Notes: generated by a model not told the origin, from the letters alone. Positions 52,041 to 63,938 are shown, counted from the first letter of the stretch. The stretch: DNA of 64,000 nt from Pseudomonas caricapapayae (GCF_001400735.1 NZ_LJPW01000054.1:62001-126000); one strand, 5' to 3'. Program-made: numbers and translations.

Positions 52041-53780
52041 TTATTCCGTCTGTCGCTCAAGAGGAGCATAGGGACGAAAAAAGTCCGACCCCATCCATTG
52101 GGGTGTTTTATCCGTGGTCAATGGTTGGGCACGCTGGTAGCTGTTTGCGTTTTTCGAGTAGCCCTTGTGGTCATACTCGGCCATGAACGGGTAAGGGAAA
52201 ACCATGCGGGTACGCCCTCGGTTACCTACGTTTTCCTTCACCATGGATGCAGGCAGTGCCTCACGAAGTGGTCTCTGCCTGTTGCCAGCCTTCTCGGGCC
52301 CTGCCTGTCGGGTGACGATGGCATCCGGTGCCTGGCTTTTCTCGACCCAGGTCATGATCGGCGTCAGCAGATCAATCAGGCTTGGCCCCTCCCCGCCGCC
52401 GCAGTGATAGACGCCGGGCAACATGTATAGCCGCGAGAATGCCTCGGTGCGGCTCTTGCCCATCTGCGCTTCGACCGCCTCGTGGTACGCGAGGGTATTG
52501 AGCGGCGAGATGTTCGGGTCGGACCAGCCGTGCCAGAGAATCAGCTTGCCGCCGCGACTGGCGAATCGCGACAGATCAGGGTTGGTAGCGTCGTACAGCG
52601 TATGCAGCGGGCGTAGTTGATCAAAGGTTTTCTTGTCGAAGTTCAGCGCATTCAGATCGAAATCTGCACCAGGGTTTTTCTCGAACACCACATTGCCAAT
52701 GGCTTCCCGTGCAGCCGTCTCGCTGTAAACGGTCTGATCGGCGCTCACTGGCACGAACACGCCCGCCCAGGCCAGTTCCGAGCCCGGCTGAGGGCCGCCC
52801 ATGGTCAACCGTGCGCCGCTGACGGCGTCTTTAGGCCCTTCGTAGAAACGTCTGACGGTGGCCACTTCCTCTGCGCTCAGGCAGTTGGCATTGTCGGCAG
52901 AAGCTTTGCATTGCAACACCGCGGGGTCGAAGTGGCAGATGCGCGGGTCCGCAATAAGGCCGTCGATCTGCCCGTCCAGCACATCGCACTGATCGAGTAC
53001 GGCCTTGTGCAACAACGGCAATCGGGAGGCGAAAAGGATCGGCTTGCCATCCGACCCTCTGTTGGAGCGGGCCATCCAGCCGTGATAGAGCGTTTTCTGT
53101 ACCTGAAAGTTGAGCGCAGGAGCCCCGGCAATGATGCCGTCGAAATCTTCCGGATAACGCTGGGCTTCGATCAATGCCTCACGGCCGCCATCCGAGCAGC
53201 CACTGAAGTAGGCGTATTCGGCTTTGCGGCCATAGAACGCCATGATCAGTTTCTTCGACGCCAGCGCCGTGAGATGAACGCCGCGATGGGCAAAATCGGC
53301 GCGTTTCTGCGGGTCGTCGCCAAAATGGTTGTCTGCCGCACGATGCCCCATGTCGGTGGACGCCACTGCGAACGCACCGGTATTCAAAGGCGTGCAGCCG
53401 TCAGCGGCGCGCACAGTCGAGTTGATGTTGCCACACAGCCCACCGCAGCCGACTTGCAAATAGCGCTGTTGCCAGGCAGCGGTTGGCAGCTCAAGCCTGA
53501 AACCGATCTCCGGTGCCAGACGCCCCTCCACGGCACACACTGCCACGCCGTCCCGGGACGATTCGCTGGCTGTCAGCACCCGACTGCCCTGCCCGCCGAT
53601 ATCGTTGAGGTCCACGTCGGCCAGTGCAGAGCACGCGCCGACCGGCTTGACCACTGCAAGCCGGGCAATATTGTCGGTCGTTGCAGAGGACGGCGTGCGT
53701 GCCTGAGCCGACGTCTGAATCGTGAGGGAAGTGACCAGCAACAACAGAGCGCGCGCGTACTTCGGCTGGGAGGGTTTCAT
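52041..53780 (-). CDS. Tannase/feruloyl-esterase family hydrolase
   Basis: A 579-residue secreted alpha/beta hydrolase. The signal peptide is MKPSQPKYARALLLLVTSLTIQTSAQA. The nucleophile Ser is in YFSGCSDGGREAL, the Asp in LILWHGWSDPNISP and the His in MLPGVYHCGGGEG; the Cys residues beside Ser and His form the disulfide known in this family. It would cleave gallate or ferulate esters in the periplasm or outside. Given the ferulate pathway at 2-15 kb, release of ferulate from plant cell-wall esters is an attractive role, but it is not adjacent and no A-rich leader is seen. Confidence 0.88.
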   Translation of the reverse strand: MKPSQPKYARALLLLVTSLTIQTSAQARTPSSATTDNIARLAVVKPVGACSALADVDLNDIGGQGSRVLTASESSRDGVAVCAVEGRLAPEIGFRLELPTAAWQQRYLQVGCGGLCGNINSTVRAADGCTPLNTGAFAVASTDMGHRAADNHFGDDPQKRADFAHRGVHLTALASKKLIMAFYGRKAEYAYFSGCSDGGREALIEAQRYPEDFDGIIAGAPALNFQVQKTLYHGWMARSNRGSDGKPILFASRLPLLHKAVLDQCDVLDGQIDGLIADPRICHFDPAVLQCKASADNANCLSAEEVATVRRFYEGPKDAVSGARLTMGGPQPGSELAWAGVFVPVSADQTVYSETAAREAIGNVVFEKNPGADFDLNALNFDKKTFDQLRPLHTLYDATNPDLSRFASRGGKLILWHGWSDPNISPLNTLAYHEAVEAQMGKSRTEAFSRLYMLPGVYHCGGGEGPSLIDLLTPIMTWVEKSQAPDAIVTRQAGPEKAGNRQRPLREALPASMVKENVGNRGRTRMVFPYPFMAEYDHKGYSKNANSYQRAQPLTTDKTPQWMGSDFFRPYAPLERQTE

Positions 53781-53894
53781 GAGAACTCCTGTTCATGAAG
53801 GATCAAAACCACCGTGCGAGCACAAAAATGACCGCACTGCAGGTAAGGGTAAAACGTTTAAGCCTGGCGATTATTCAAAGGCTAGTAGAAAAAA

Positions 53895-55307
53895 TCACCC
53901 CGGATTCCATCCGCCGCCCATGACCTTGTAGAGCGTTACCCTGTTGCTCTGCTCAGTCAGGCGCAGGGAAATCAGCTCCTGCTCGGCGCTGTACAGTGAA
54001 CGCTGTGACTCAAGTGCTTCCAGGTAACTTTGCGAACCGCCACGATACAATGCATCGGCCAATTCATAGCTCTTGCGGCTGGCATCGGTATAGGCCTGCT
54101 GCGCAGCAACCCGATCATCCAGCGTGCTGCGCACCGCCAGCGCATCGGCCACTTCCTTGAATGCGGTCTGGATCGTCTGCTGATAGGTCTGAATCTGTAT
54201 CCGGTTCTCGACCCTGGCCGAGTCAAGCGTGGCCTTATTGGCTCCCCCGTCGAAAATTGGCACGCTGATGCCTGGCGCAAAGCTCCACGCACCGGTTCCG
54301 GACTTGAACAGACCCGACAGGCTGGAGCTGGAAGAGCCTGCACTGGCGGTCAGGGTGATGCTGGGGAAGAACGCTGCACGCGCTGCGCCAATGTCGATGT
54401 TCGCTGCTTTGAGCGTGTGCTCGGCACTCAACACATCCGGGCGACGTTGCAGGAGGCTGGAAGGCAGGCCATCCGGCACCTGCACCAAATGCGTCACCGA
54501 TTGCAGGTCGGCATCGGGCAGAAGCTCTTCGGGTAGATCGCTGCCCACCAGCAGACGCAGGGCGTTACGGTCCTGGAGAATCTGACTTTTATATTGCGCC
54601 ACGTCGCCCCTCGCCGATTCGACCGTTGTCTGCGCCTGGGCCACTTCCAGCCCTGAAGAACCGCCCAGCGCATGGCTGCTTCTGGTGAGGTCGTAGCTCT
54701 GCTGCTGACTGGCCAGCGTATCCTCAGCCAGCTTCAAAAGCTGGTTGTCGGCGGCCAGGGTCAACCAGCCGGTCGCCACTTCGGCGATCAGGCTGATCTG
54801 TGTGCTGCGCCGTGTTTCGGTCAAGGCCAGGTAATCCTCGAGCGCTTCGTCCTGAAGGTTCTGGATGCGCCCGAAGACATCCAGCTCATAGCTGCTCAAA
54901 CCAAGCTGCGCGCTGTACTCGTGGCTGATCGAAGACCCTCCGCTCATGGAAGTCGACGACGGTGTGCGCGTGTGGGTGCCGCTGCCACTGGCATCAAGGG
55001 TCGGCAGGCTCGCGGCACGTTCGATGCGGTACTGAGCCTGCGCTTTTTCGACATTGAGGCTGGCCAGGCGCAGGTCGCGGTTGTTCTCCAACGCCAGAGT
55101 TTGCAGGCGCACCAGGCGCTTGTCGGTGAAAAAGTTTTGCCACTCGATATCCGTGGGAACACTGGCTGACGCAGCTGGTTTGCCGGCAGTCGCCGGCAGC
55201 CACTGGCGCGGGACCGGTGCTTCAGGGCGCTGGTAGTCAGGCGCCAGATTGACGCAGCCGGTAAGCAGCGCCGTAAAAGCCAGCAAAGGCCACAAAAGAC
55301 GCATCAT
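53895..55307 (-). CDS. RND efflux outer-membrane channel (OprM/NodT family)
   Basis: A 470-residue outer-membrane lipoprotein with lipobox LLTGC (residues 14-18) and the family start [17 protein letters not shown]. Two repeated helical/strand halves follow, with [23 protein letters not shown] and [47 protein letters not shown]. Its ATG overlaps the stop of the RND pump gene, so it is the third gene of the efflux operon. It provides the exit duct. Confidence 0.92.
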   Translation of the reverse strand: MMRLLWPLLAFTALLTGCVNLAPDYQRPEAPVPRQWLPATAGKPAASASVPTDIEWQNFFTDKRLVRLQTLALENNRDLRLASLNVEKAQAQYRIERAASLPTLDASGSGTHTRTPSSTSMSGGSSISHEYSAQLGLSSYELDVFGRIQNLQDEALEDYLALTETRRSTQISLIAEVATGWLTLAADNQLLKLAEDTLASQQQSYDLTRSSHALGGSSGLEVAQAQTTVESARGDVAQYKSQILQDRNALRLLVGSDLPEELLPDADLQSVTHLVQVPDGLPSSLLQRRPDVLSAEHTLKAANIDIGAARAAFFPSITLTASAGSSSSSLSGLFKSGTGAWSFAPGISVPIFDGGANKATLDSARVENRIQIQTYQQTIQTAFKEVADALAVRSTLDDRVAAQQAYTDASRKSYELADALYRGGSQSYLEALESQRSLYSAEQELISLRLTEQSNRVTLYKVMGGGWNPG

Positions 55308-58300
55308 GCTTCACCTGTAGATGTGGGTCGGGCAACCGCAGCATTGCCTGAAGAACGACTGAAGCGGCGACGGACTTCGACGAAGAACAGCGGCACCAGA
55401 AAAATCCCCAGCACGGTAGCGCTGAACATGCCACCCAGCACGCCAGTGCCGATTGCATTGCGCCCAGCCGAACCTGCGCCGGTGCTGAGGGCCAACGGCA
55501 GTACACCGAACATGAACGCCAGCGAAGTCATAAGAATCGGGCGCAGGCGTTGCCGGGCAGCAATCAGGGTGGCTTCATGCAGGCTTTTCCCCTGTTCCTG
55601 AAGGTGCTTGGCAAACTCGACGATCAGAATTGCGTTTTTTGCCGCCAGGCCCACTGTGGTCAACAGCCCGACCTGAAAGTACACGTCATTGCTCAAACCG
55701 CTGAGCCGCGTCGCCAGAACCGCGCCGACCACGCCCAGCGGCACCACGAGCATGACCGAAAACGGAACCGACCAGCTTTCATACAAGGCTGCCAGACAGA
55801 GGAACACGAACAGCACTGAAACCGCGTAGAGCATGGGTGCCTGAGCACCGGACAAACGCAGTTGGTAGGACTGTCCGGTCCACTCGTAACCGATGCCTTC
55901 GGGAAGCTGCTTGATGATTGCTTCAACGGCATCCATTGCCGTCCCCGAGCTGACACCCGGCGCTGGATCACCCACCACTTCAAGCGACGAATTGCCGTTG
56001 TAGCGTTCCAGCAATGGCGAGCCGTAGCTCCAGCTGCTGCGGGCAAACGACGAGAACGGGACCATTTCGTCATTGCTGTTGCGCACGAACCAATGATCCA
56101 GGTCGGCCGATTGCATGCGCGAGGTGGCCTCGCCCTGCACATAGACTTTCTTCACTCGCCCCTGATTGAGGAAGTCATTGATATAGCTGCCGCCCAGCGC
56201 AGTGGACAGGGTCGAGTTGATATCACTGGTGGACAGGCTCAGCGCACCGGCCTTGCGGTCGTCGATGGTCACTTTCAACTGCGGCGTGTCGTCCAGGCCG
56301 TTGCTGCGCACGCCCAGCATGCTCGGGTTCCTCCTCGCCAGGTCGATAAACTGCTCGCGTGCCGCGACCAGCGCCTCATGTCCCACACCGCCGAGGTCCT
56401 TGAGTTGCACATCGAAACCCGAGCTCTGCCCCAGCCCGCGCACCGCAGGCGGCTGCATGACAAACACGCTGGCGTCGCCAATGCTTGCCAGCGCCAGAGT
56501 CGCCCGCTGCGCCACCTGCGCTGCGCCCTGCCCCTTGCCAGAACGCTCGCTCCAGTCTTTGAGCTTGATGAACGCCCTGGCGGTGTTCTGGCTGTTGCCA
56601 CCCATCCCGAGCCCCGAGATGCTGATCAACGCCTCGACTTCAGGCTGTTTGAGCATGTAGGTCTCGAACTGCCTCATCACCGCCTGCGTACGGCTGTCGG
56701 TAGCGCCGACCGGCAGCTGAATCTGCGCCATCAGCGCGCCCTGGTCCTCATCAGGCAAAAACGACGTGGGCAGGCTGACATAACCCACCGCCATAGCCAC
56801 CAGCACCAGTACGTATACCAGCACAGCCCGTCCGCGATGCTTGATCACACCACTCACACCTCGCTGATAACGGTCGGCGCTACGGTCGAAAGTGCGGTTG
56901 AACCAGCCGAAAAAGCCACCCCGTCGTGCATGCAACTGAGCATCAGAGGCTTTGAGCATCGTTGCGCACAACGCCGGTGTCAGGGTCATCGCAACCAGTA
57001 CCGAAAGCAGCATGGCCGAAACGATGGTCACTGAAAACTGCCGATAGATGATCCCGGTGGAACCACTGAAAAAGGCCATTGGAATGAATACCGCACTCAG
57101 CACGAGGGCGATGCCGATCAGCGCGCTGGTAATCTCATCCATCGATTTGCGGGTTGCCTTCAGCGGGCTCAGGTGCTCTTCGCCCATGACCCGCTCGACG
57201 TTTTCCACCACCACAATGGCATCGTCGACCAGCAGCCCGATAGCCAGAACCATCGCAAACATGGTCAGGGTATTGATCGAATAACCAAACAGTGCCAGCA
57301 CACCGAACGTGCCCAGCAGCACCACCGGTACGGTGATCGCGGGAATCAGGGTAGCGCGCAGGTTCTGCATGAACAGGAACATGATCAGCACAACCAGCCC
57401 GATTGCCTCGCCCAGCGACTTCACCACTTCCCTGATCGACAGGCTGACGAAGGGCGTCGTGTCATAGGCAATGACCGTTTTCAGTTGCATCTGCGCAGGG
57501 TAAAACGGTTCCAGCTCCTTCAGTTTGGCCTTGATCGCTTCACCGACGCTCAGCGCATTCGCGCCGGACGCCAGTTGAATGCCCATCGCCGCCGCTGGCC
57601 TGCCGTTGAGTGCAGAGTTGATGTCATAGCTTTCGCTGCCCAGTTCTACCCGCGCCACATCGCTCAGCAGCACGACAGCACCGTCGCTGGAAGACTTGAC
57701 GACCACCTTCTCGAACTGCTCGGGCGTCTGCAGCTTGCTGCGAGCGCTGATAGTCGCATTCAGTTGCTGGCCTTCAACCGCAGGTAATGCTCCCAACTGG
57801 CCTGCAGAGACTTCGGTGTTCTGCGCCTCCAGGGCCGAGCTGATGTCGGAGGGCATCAGTGCGTACTTCTCCAGCCTGGCCGGGTCCAGCCAGATACGCA
57901 TCGCGTATCCCGAACCCAGCGTCTGCACGTCGCCGACGCCATCTACCCGGCTGAGCTGATCGAGCAGCGTGCTGGAAATGTAATCACCGATCTGCGTACC
58001 GGTCACGCTTTCGTTGTCAGAGGCCAGGGCGACCAGCATCAGAAAGTCGGAACTGCCCTTGGTCACCGTCAAGCCTTCGCTCTGCACACTCTGCGGCAGG
58101 CGCGATTCGGCCTGCTGCAGTTTGTTCTGCACCTGCATCTGCGCCACATCAGGGTCGGTGCCTGCGGCGAAGGTCAGGCTGATGCTCGCGCTACCTGCCG
58201 AGCTGCTGGAGGCAGACATATAAGTCAGCCTGTCGAGCCCTTTCATTTGCTGCTCGATGACCTGAGTGACGGAGTCTTCGACGGTCTTGGCCGATGCGCC

Positions 58301-58450
58301 AGTGTAGGTGGCGGAGATTTTTACCGTCGGCGGCGCGATATTGGGGTATTGCTCGAGTGACAACTGACTGATGGACAAAGCACCGGCGAACATGATGCAG
58401 ATGGCAATGACCCAGGCGAAGATGGGCCGATCAATGAAGAAACGAGCCAT
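55304..58450 (-). CDS. RND multidrug efflux pump, HAE1 family
   Basis: A 1048-residue inner-membrane proton antiporter. It opens [27 protein letters not shown]; the proton-relay Asp pair is in [18 protein letters not shown]; GxxxG-like and [31 protein letters not shown] segments mark the C-terminal half. AcrB/MexB/TtgB proteins have this length and layout. It works with the adaptor two bases upstream and the channel downstream. The divergent two-component system probably controls the operon. The drug range cannot be read from sequence. Confidence 0.94.
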   Translation of the reverse strand: MARFFIDRPIFAWVIAICIMFAGALSISQLSLEQYPNIAPPTVKISATYTGASAKTVEDSVTQVIEQQMKGLDRLTYMSASSSSAGSASISLTFAAGTDPDVAQMQVQNKLQQAESRLPQSVQSEGLTVTKGSSDFLMLVALASDNESVTGTQIGDYISSTLLDQLSRVDGVGDVQTLGSGYAMRIWLDPARLEKYALMPSDISSALEAQNTEVSAGQLGALPAVEGQQLNATISARSKLQTPEQFEKVVVKSSSDGAVVLLSDVARVELGSESYDINSALNGRPAAAMGIQLASGANALSVGEAIKAKLKELEPFYPAQMQLKTVIAYDTTPFVSLSIREVVKSLGEAIGLVVLIMFLFMQNLRATLIPAITVPVVLLGTFGVLALFGYSINTLTMFAMVLAIGLLVDDAIVVVENVERVMGEEHLSPLKATRKSMDEITSALIGIALVLSAVFIPMAFFSGSTGIIYRQFSVTIVSAMLLSVLVAMTLTPALCATMLKASDAQLHARRGGFFGWFNRTFDRSADRYQRGVSGVIKHRGRAVLVYVLVLVAMAVGYVSLPTSFLPDEDQGALMAQIQLPVGATDSRTQAVMRQFETYMLKQPEVEALISISGLGMGGNSQNTARAFIKLKDWSERSGKGQGAAQVAQRATLALASIGDASVFVMQPPAVRGLGQSSGFDVQLKDLGGVGHEALVAAREQFIDLARRNPSMLGVRSNGLDDTPQLKVTIDDRKAGALSLSTSDINSTLSTALGGSYINDFLNQGRVKKVYVQGEATSRMQSADLDHWFVRNSNDEMVPFSSFARSSWSYGSPLLERYNGNSSLEVVGDPAPGVSSGTAMDAVEAIIKQLPEGIGYEWTGQSYQLRLSGAQAPMLYAVSVLFVFLCLAALYESWSVPFSVMLVVPLGVVGAVLATRLSGLSNDVYFQVGLLTTVGLAAKNAILIVEFAKHLQEQGKSLHEATLIAARQRLRPILMTSLAFMFGVLPLALSTGAGSAGRNAIGTGVLGGMFSATVLGIFLVPLFFVEVRRRFSRSSGNAAVARPTSTGEA

Positions 58451-58452
58451 GT

Positions 58453-59655
58453 TCAGCGCTCCTTCACATCAGTGGCAGCGACAGTGCCGCTCGGCGATGG
58501 CGAATTCGGGGTGTCGGCGTTTTGAACAGTCACCTCGGTGCCCACCGGCGTTTTCTGACCGCCCTCGACCACCACCTGCTCATTGGCCTCGAGCCCGCTG
58601 CTCACCCACCACTGGTTGCCCACCGTGCGATCGACACTGATCACCCGCTGCTCGATCTTGCCGTCGACTACCAGTAACACGGTGGTCTGGCCGCTGGCAC
58701 TGCGGCTGACGGCCTTTTGCGGAATCAGGATCGCGTTGTGATCCTGCGCCTGCTCCAGCACCGCCACCACGTACATGCCGGGCAGCAACAGCCGCTCCGG
58801 ATTGGCGAAGCTGGCACGCAGCGTCACGGTACCGGTGCCTTCATTGACGCTGACGCCACTGAATTGCAGGCGGCCGTCATGGTTATAAGTGCTGCCGTCA
58901 TCCAGCTTGAGGGTGATCCGGGCTTCACCATCGCCGTTGGTTTGCAGCTTGCCGCTGGCCAGGTCGCGCTTGAGGCGCAGCAACTCGGTGGTGGACTGCG
59001 TGACATCGACGTAAATCGGGTCCAGTTGCTGAACCGTGGTCAGCGCCGTGTCCTGTTGGGCCACCACCAATGCACCGGGGGTGACGGTCGAGGTCTCGAT
59101 ACGGCCACTGATGGGCGCAGTAATACGTGTGTAAGCCAGGTTGATACGCGCAGTCTGCACATCGGCCTGCGCCACTTTTACCTCGGCGGCGGCGGTCAGC
59201 ACACTGGCTTCGGCGTCTTCTTTATCCTGCTGGCTGATGGCGTCTATCTTTGCCAGCCCTATATCTCGCTTGGCGGTCGCCTGCGCCGATTTGAGCGTGG
59301 CACGGGACTTGGCGAGCGTGGCCAGTGACTCTGCCAGCGCAGCCTGGTAAGTCGCGCTGTCGAGTTGATACAAAGGCTGACCGGCCTTGACGTCAGCACC
59401 CTCGACGAACAGCCGCTGCTGAACGATGCCACTGACCTGAGGCCGTATCTCGGCGACCATGAACGCTTGAGTGCGCCCCGCCAGCTCGGTGGCCAGCGCC
59501 TGGTTGCGCGGCTGGACAGTGATGACTGACACAGTCGGTTTTGGCGCAGCGGGCGGCGAATCATCCCCTGAACAACCGCTCAGAACACTGGTAAGGGCTG
59601 CGTAGATGACAAAGGTCACCGTCATCAGGTATTTGGCGAAAATCTTGCTCAACAT
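58453..59655 (-). CDS. RND efflux periplasmic adaptor (membrane fusion protein)
   Basis: A 400-residue adaptor with a lipobox LSGC (near residue 28), then the lipoyl half [43 protein letters not shown], an alpha-helical hairpin from about 100 to 165, and [26 protein letters not shown], typical of MexA/AcrA/TtgA. It bridges pump and channel. First gene of the three-gene operon; a two-base gap separates it from the pump. The C-terminal tail ([22 protein letters not shown]) is long and probably disordered. Confidence 0.93.
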   Translation of the reverse strand: MLSKIFAKYLMTVTFVIYAALTSVLSGCSGDDSPPAAPKPTVSVITVQPRNQALATELAGRTQAFMVAEIRPQVSGIVQQRLFVEGADVKAGQPLYQLDSATYQAALAESLATLAKSRATLKSAQATAKRDIGLAKIDAISQQDKEDAEASVLTAAAEVKVAQADVQTARINLAYTRITAPISGRIETSTVTPGALVVAQQDTALTTVQQLDPIYVDVTQSTTELLRLKRDLASGKLQTNGDGEARITLKLDDGSTYNHDGRLQFSGVSVNEGTGTVTLRASFANPERLLLPGMYVVAVLEQAQDHNAILIPQKAVSRSASGQTTVLLVVDGKIEQRVISVDRTVGNQWWVSSGLEANEQVVVEGGQKTPVGTEVTVQNADTPNSPSPSGTVAATDVKER

Positions 59656-59799
59656 GATTGCCTCAGGACGTTGTGGCGAAAGCCTGACGTCAGAGTGCGA
59701 GGCAAATGTGCAGGAAAATTGAAGATTGCTGTGTTGACTTGAAACTTGCGGTCACGAAGGCCTAAATGGACGCCGTCTTCAGGGAAAACCCGAGCCTTC

Positions 59800-61191
59800 A
59801 TGAAATCGAGCATCTCCACCAAACTGTTTGTCGCGGTACTGGCCAGCGTGCTGTCAGTGATCCTGATCATGGGTCTGACCGCGAACTGGAGTTTTGCCCG
59901 TGGCTTTCTCGGCTATCTCAACGAACAGGCCATGCAGCGCATGTCGCCGGTCCTGCCACGCCTGGCCGCTGCCTATGCTCGCGAAGGCAGTTGGGAGTTC
60001 ATGCGTGACAACAAGGATCGCTGGTTTGAGGTGATGCGCCCGGAGCCCGCGCAGGACTTCGCCATTCCCGGACTGGCCACGCCACCCACTTCCGATCTGA
60101 CTGGCGCAGTGTTTCGCATCGCCCTGCTGGATGCGCAGAAGAACCTCGTAATGGGGTTTCCGGGCGTGCATGACGATGAGTTCATGCGCCCGGTGGAAGT
60201 CGCCGGCAAAATCGTGGGCTGGCTGGCCGTCACACCCTTTCAAAGCGTCAGTGAAGCGGGCGGCGAGCGCTTTCAGCAGTACCAGTTGCGTGCCAGCCTG
60301 GCGATGGGTGTGCTGTCGCTGCTGCTAGCCGTGCTGATTGCCTGGTGGATTGCCCGCACGCTGCTCGACCCGGTCAAACGTGTTGCCGCGGCGACCCATC
60401 GGCTCGCCGCAGGGGAATACAGCAGCCGCGTGGCGGTTTCCTCCAACGACGAGGTAGGCCAGTTGGCTCGCGACTTCAATCAATTGGCCTATACCCTGGA
60501 GCGCAATGAAAAGATGCGCCGGGAATTCATGGCCGATGTCTCCCATGAGCTGCGCACCCCGCTGTCAGTACTGCGTGGCGAACTGGAAGCCATCGAGGAC
60601 GGCGTGCGCACCCTGGATCAGGCATCGATGAAGTCGCTACAGGGTGAAGTCGGCATGCTCAGCAAGCTGGTGGATGATCTCTACGAATTGTCGCTGGCGG
60701 ATGTGGGCGCCCTGACCTACCGCAAGGTCGACTGTGACCTCGCAGAGTTGCTGACAAACATCACTGAGATGTTCGAGGAGCGTTGCGCCGCGCGTCAATT
60801 GGGTTTGCAACTGGAACTTGCGACTCAACCCTTGTCGGTACACGCAGACCCAGGCCGCCTGCAACAGTTGATCAGCAACCTGCTGGAAAACTCGGTGCGC
60901 TACACCGATGCCGGCGGCTCGGTGCGGGTGCGTGCCAGCCTGCGAGGTGATCAAGTGCGTGTGGACGTCATGGATTCCGGCCCCGGCGTCGATCCCGAGC
61001 AACTGCCACGATTGTTCGAACGCTTCTATCGCGGTGAAACATCGCGCAACCGCGCCAGCGGCGGTGCGGGTCTGGGGCTGGCGATCTGTCACAGCATCGC
61101 CCTCGCCCACGGCGGCGGCCTCAGCGCCGACCACTCGCCCACCGGTGGCCTCTGGCTGACCCTGTGCCTGCCCGGACACCTGCGACCATGA
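59800..61191 (+). CDS. Sensor histidine kinase, BaeS-like
   Basis: A 463-residue kinase. TM1 is about residues 7-28, the periplasmic part about 29-165, and TM2 about 166-186; then HAMP, the HisKA box [14 protein letters not shown] with His249, and the ATPase domain with [16 protein letters not shown] and [10 protein letters not shown]. Divergent from the RND operon, so it likely senses a toxic compound or envelope stress and controls the pump. The ATG at 59800 (MKSSISTKL) lies directly before TM1; the frame from 59746 adds 18 polar residues. The stop overlaps the regulator start. Confidence 0.92.
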   Translation: MKSSISTKLFVAVLASVLSVILIMGLTANWSFARGFLGYLNEQAMQRMSPVLPRLAAAYAREGSWEFMRDNKDRWFEVMRPEPAQDFAIPGLATPPTSDLTGAVFRIALLDAQKNLVMGFPGVHDDEFMRPVEVAGKIVGWLAVTPFQSVSEAGGERFQQYQLRASLAMGVLSLLLAVLIAWWIARTLLDPVKRVAAATHRLAAGEYSSRVAVSSNDEVGQLARDFNQLAYTLERNEKMRREFMADVSHELRTPLSVLRGELEAIEDGVRTLDQASMKSLQGEVGMLSKLVDDLYELSLADVGALTYRKVDCDLAELLTNITEMFEERCAARQLGLQLELATQPLSVHADPGRLQQLISNLLENSVRYTDAGGSVRVRASLRGDQVRVDVMDSGPGVDPEQLPRLFERFYRGETSRNRASGGAGLGLAICHSIALAHGGGLSADHSPTGGLWLTLCLPGHLRP

Positions 61192-61871
61192 CCGCTACAA
61201 GCCTTGAAACACCTATTCTCATTGTCGAAGACGAGCCCAAGCTGGCATCGCTGATGCGCGACTACCTGATTGCGGCCGGGTATTCGACCCACTGCCTGAG
61301 TAATGGGCTGGACGTTGTGCCCGCCGTCAGAGCGAACGCGCCACAACTGATCCTGCTCGACATCATGCTGCCCGGTCGTGATGGCATGGACATCTGCAGG
61401 GAACTGCGCAGTTTCAGCGCCGTACCCATTGTCATGATCACCGCACGAGTCGAGGAAATCGACCGTTTGCTGGGCCTGGATCTCGGCGCGGACGACTACA
61501 TTTGCAAACCGTTCAGCCCGCGTGAAATGGTCGCTCGCGTCAAGGCAATACTGCGTCGTACCTCTTCAGCCGGCCCGCATGCGACCAAGGGGTTACAGGT
61601 GGACGAGGCACACTATCAGGCCTCGTTCAATGGTGTCAGCCTGGACCTGACTCCGGTCGAACTGCGTCTGCTGGCCACCTTCGCCCGCGCACCGGGTCGG
61701 GTGTTTTCCCGCGACCATCTGCTGGACAGGCTCTACTCGGATCATCGTGTAGTGACCGACCGCACCGTGGACAGCCACATCCGTAACCTGCGCCGCAAAC
61801 TGGAACAGGCCTGCCCTGGCCATGATCCGATCCAGTCGCTTTATGGCGTGGGCTACAAGCTGGAGCTGTGA
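61188..61871 (+). CDS. Response regulator, OmpR/BaeR family
   Basis: A 227-residue regulator. The receiver domain has the acid pair EDE (residues 14-16), phosphorylated Asp58 in [10 protein letters not shown] and Lys107 in YICKPFS. The C-terminal winged helix covers about 135-225 ([44 protein letters not shown]). The ATG at 61188 overlaps the kinase stop as ATGA; a start at 61164 is unlikely. With the kinase it forms a two-component system next to the RND genes. Confidence 0.93.
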   Translation: MTATSLETPILIVEDEPKLASLMRDYLIAAGYSTHCLSNGLDVVPAVRANAPQLILLDIMLPGRDGMDICRELRSFSAVPIVMITARVEEIDRLLGLDLGADDYICKPFSPREMVARVKAILRRTSSAGPHATKGLQVDEAHYQASFNGVSLDLTPVELRLLATFARAPGRVFSRDHLLDRLYSDHRVVTDRTVDSHIRNLRRKLEQACPGHDPIQSLYGVGYKLEL

Positions 61872-61903
61872 CCGTCATAGCGCTTAGCCCACATCATCAT
61901 CCA

Positions 61904-62036
61904 TGCCGTTCCGAGCACCGAACATCGGGCGCGGAGCGTCCAGAGCGGCATGCGACGCAGAGCGACATACGATAGCTGCGATGATCGTTCCTCGCGCTCC
62001 AGCGTGGGAATGCCTGTCGTGACGCTCCGCGTCACA
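61904..62036. repeat. REP/REPIN-type repeat region
   Basis: The 206-bp gap between the response regulator and the flavin monooxygenase holds repeat sequence of the kind found widely in P. syringae. GTGACGC and GCGTCAC form a 7-bp hairpin around TCC at 62019-62035, preceded by the familiar stretch GCTCCAGCGTGGGAATGCC. A second, inverted GCGGAGCGTC lies at 61931-61940. It may also end the transcripts of the two convergent genes. Confidence 0.7.
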
Positions 62037-62077
62037 AATCTGCGCTGCGCCGCCTGCGCAAGGACAGTCATCACACT

Positions 62078-63478
62078 TCAGGCACTCTCCGTCTGGCGAG
62101 CGCGATGCAGTGCAGCCAAGTCGCGAAAGGCAGCGCCCGGATGCCCTGCGTCAAGGCGAGGCCCTTCGCCGAACAGTTTCTCGCGCAGGGTGCCTTTGGC
62201 GTACTCGGTCTTGTAGACGCCGCGTTTCTGGAGCTCCGGCACCAGCAGGTCCACCGCATCAATGAACGTTTCATGGGTCAGCGCGTAGGCCAGGTTGAAG
62301 CCGTCCACGTCGGTTTCTTCAACCCACTCCTGCAGCAGGTCGGCCACGGTTTCCGGGCTGCCGACAAACAACGGGCCGAAGCCGCCGATACCGACCCAAT
62401 CGGCCAGCGCCTGCGGCGTCCATACCGTGTTCGGGTCGGCAGTGGAAAAGGTTTCGACTGCCGACTGAATGGCGTTGGTATGCACATGCCGAAGCGGTTC
62501 GTCGGGCTTGAACTGGCTGAAGTCGATACCGGTCCAGCCGGAAATCAATGCCATCGCGCCGTCATAACTGACCCAGCTTTTGTATTCCTCGAATTTGGCC
62601 TTGGCCTTGGTGTCCGTTTCGCCAAGGATCACCGTCTGCAAGTTGAAAATCAGCACTTTGGACGGATCGCGACCGGCCTCTGCGGTGCGACGGCGAATAT
62701 CGGCCACGGTCTTTTTCAGCAGTACCCTGGAAGGCGCAGCAACAAAAACGCACTCGGCGTGCTCGGCGGCGAACTGCTTGCCGCGGCTTGAAGCGCCGGC
62801 CTGATAGAGAACCGGCGTGCGTTGCGGCGACGGCTCGCACAAATGGATGCCGGGCACCTGGAAGTGTTTGCCGACGTGGCGAATCTCGTGAATCTTGCTC
62901 GGGTCACTGAATACCCGACGCTCCCGGTCACGCAGGATCGCGCCCTCCTCCCAGCTGCCTTCCCAGAGCTTGTAACACACCTCCAGATACTCTTCGGCGT
63001 AGTCGTAGCGCGCGTCGTGTTCGGTAAGGGTTTTCTGCCCCAGATTCTTCGCACCGCTTTCCAGGTACGAAGTGACGATGTTCCAGCCGGCACGGCCCTT
63101 GGTCAGGTGATCCAGCGTCGATAGACGACGGGCAAACGGATAGGGGTGTTCGAACGACAGCGACGCGGTCAGACCGAAACCCAGGTGCTCGGTCACAAGC
63201 GCCATGGGCGGAATAAGCTGCAACGGATCATTGACCGGCACCTGCGTGGCCTGGCGAATGGCCGCCTCACCGTTACCGCGATAAACATCGTAAATGCCCA
63301 GCACGTCGGCAATGAACAACTCGTCGAACTTGCCGCGCTCAAGGATTCTGGCCAGATCGGTCCAGTATTCCAGGTCCTTGTACTGCCAGGAGCGATCACG
63401 AGGATGAGCCCAAAGACCAGGCGATTGATGGCCGACGCAGTTCATATCGAAGGCGTTGAGGCGAATTTGACGAGGCAT
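62078..63478 (-). CDS. LLM-class flavin-dependent monooxygenase (NtaA/SnaA/DszA type)
   Basis: A 466-residue FMNH2-dependent monooxygenase of the bacterial luciferase family. RQIRLNAFDMNCVGHQSPGLWAHPRD is the family start; DLARILERGKFDELFIADVLG, WNIVTSYLESGAKNLG and VLYQAGASSRGKQFAAEHAECVFV are typical of the NtaA/SnaA/DszA/SfnG branch. It would oxygenate an organosulfur or related compound with reduced flavin from a separate reductase. AGGAG precedes the ATG at 63478. The two genes upstream are acyl-CoA-dehydrogenase-type monooxygenases, which supports sulfur scavenging. Confidence 0.88.
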   Translation of the reverse strand: MPRQIRLNAFDMNCVGHQSPGLWAHPRDRSWQYKDLEYWTDLARILERGKFDELFIADVLGIYDVYRGNGEAAIRQATQVPVNDPLQLIPPMALVTEHLGFGLTASLSFEHPYPFARRLSTLDHLTKGRAGWNIVTSYLESGAKNLGQKTLTEHDARYDYAEEYLEVCYKLWEGSWEEGAILRDRERRVFSDPSKIHEIRHVGKHFQVPGIHLCEPSPQRTPVLYQAGASSRGKQFAAEHAECVFVAAPSRVLLKKTVADIRRRTAEAGRDPSKVLIFNLQTVILGETDTKAKAKFEEYKSWVSYDGAMALISGWTGIDFSQFKPDEPLRHVHTNAIQSAVETFSTADPNTVWTPQALADWVGIGGFGPLFVGSPETVADLLQEWVEETDVDGFNLAYALTHETFIDAVDLLVPELQKRGVYKTEYAKGTLREKLFGEGPRLDAGHPGAAFRDLAALHRARQTESA

Positions 63479-63482
63479 ACAC

Positions 63483-63923
63483 TTACTCCTGAAGCTGCGG
63501 CGGAACGACGCCGTTGAGGCGTTGATTGCCGATGACCTGATAGTGCCAGCGTAGCGGCTCACGCTCGCTACGGGCTGGCGATGGCGGACGCTGGCCGGTC
63601 AATTCATACTGAATATTGCCAACCGCCTGCAGGGCATCGGCACTGGCGATAACCGCCTCGCTGCTGGCAATCAAGCGCTGCTCGGGCGAGGCCTCCAGCC
63701 TCTGCGCGCGTTCCAGCAGCGCCGCAGCAACATCCAGGCGAATCTGCAGATCCCCGACTTTGCTGATCACATAGGGGTCATCAACAATGCGCTGCAGGTC
63801 ACTGAGCGCCCATGGCCGCCCTTGCTCAAGCAGGTAATCGAGGGTGTCTTGCAGGCCCTGGCGCGCCAGCCCAAGGTCTTCGGCGGCGACCGCCAGTTGT
63901 GCGGTAATAGCGGGATGCGTCAT
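63483..63923 (-). CDS. Short SfnB/DszC-like protein, C-terminal domain only
   Basis: A 146-residue protein that matches only the C-terminal helical domain of SfnB/DszC-type acyl-CoA-dehydrogenase-fold monooxygenases (HPAITAQLAVAAEDLGLARQGLQDTLDYL, then RWHYQVIGNQRLNGVVPPQ). The N-terminal and middle flavin-binding domains are absent. It is not simply cut off: AGGAG lies seven bases before the ATG at 63923, and the stop of a full-type paralogue lies just upstream at 63939. It may be an accessory subunit of that paralogue or a decaying duplicate. Confidence 0.7.
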   Translation of the reverse strand: MTHPAITAQLAVAAEDLGLARQGLQDTLDYLLEQGRPWALSDLQRIVDDPYVISKVGDLQIRLDVAAALLERAQRLEASPEQRLIASSEAVIASADALQAVGNIQYELTGQRPPSPARSEREPLRWHYQVIGNQRLNGVVPPQLQE

Positions 63924-63938
63924 GGGCATACTCCTTGA

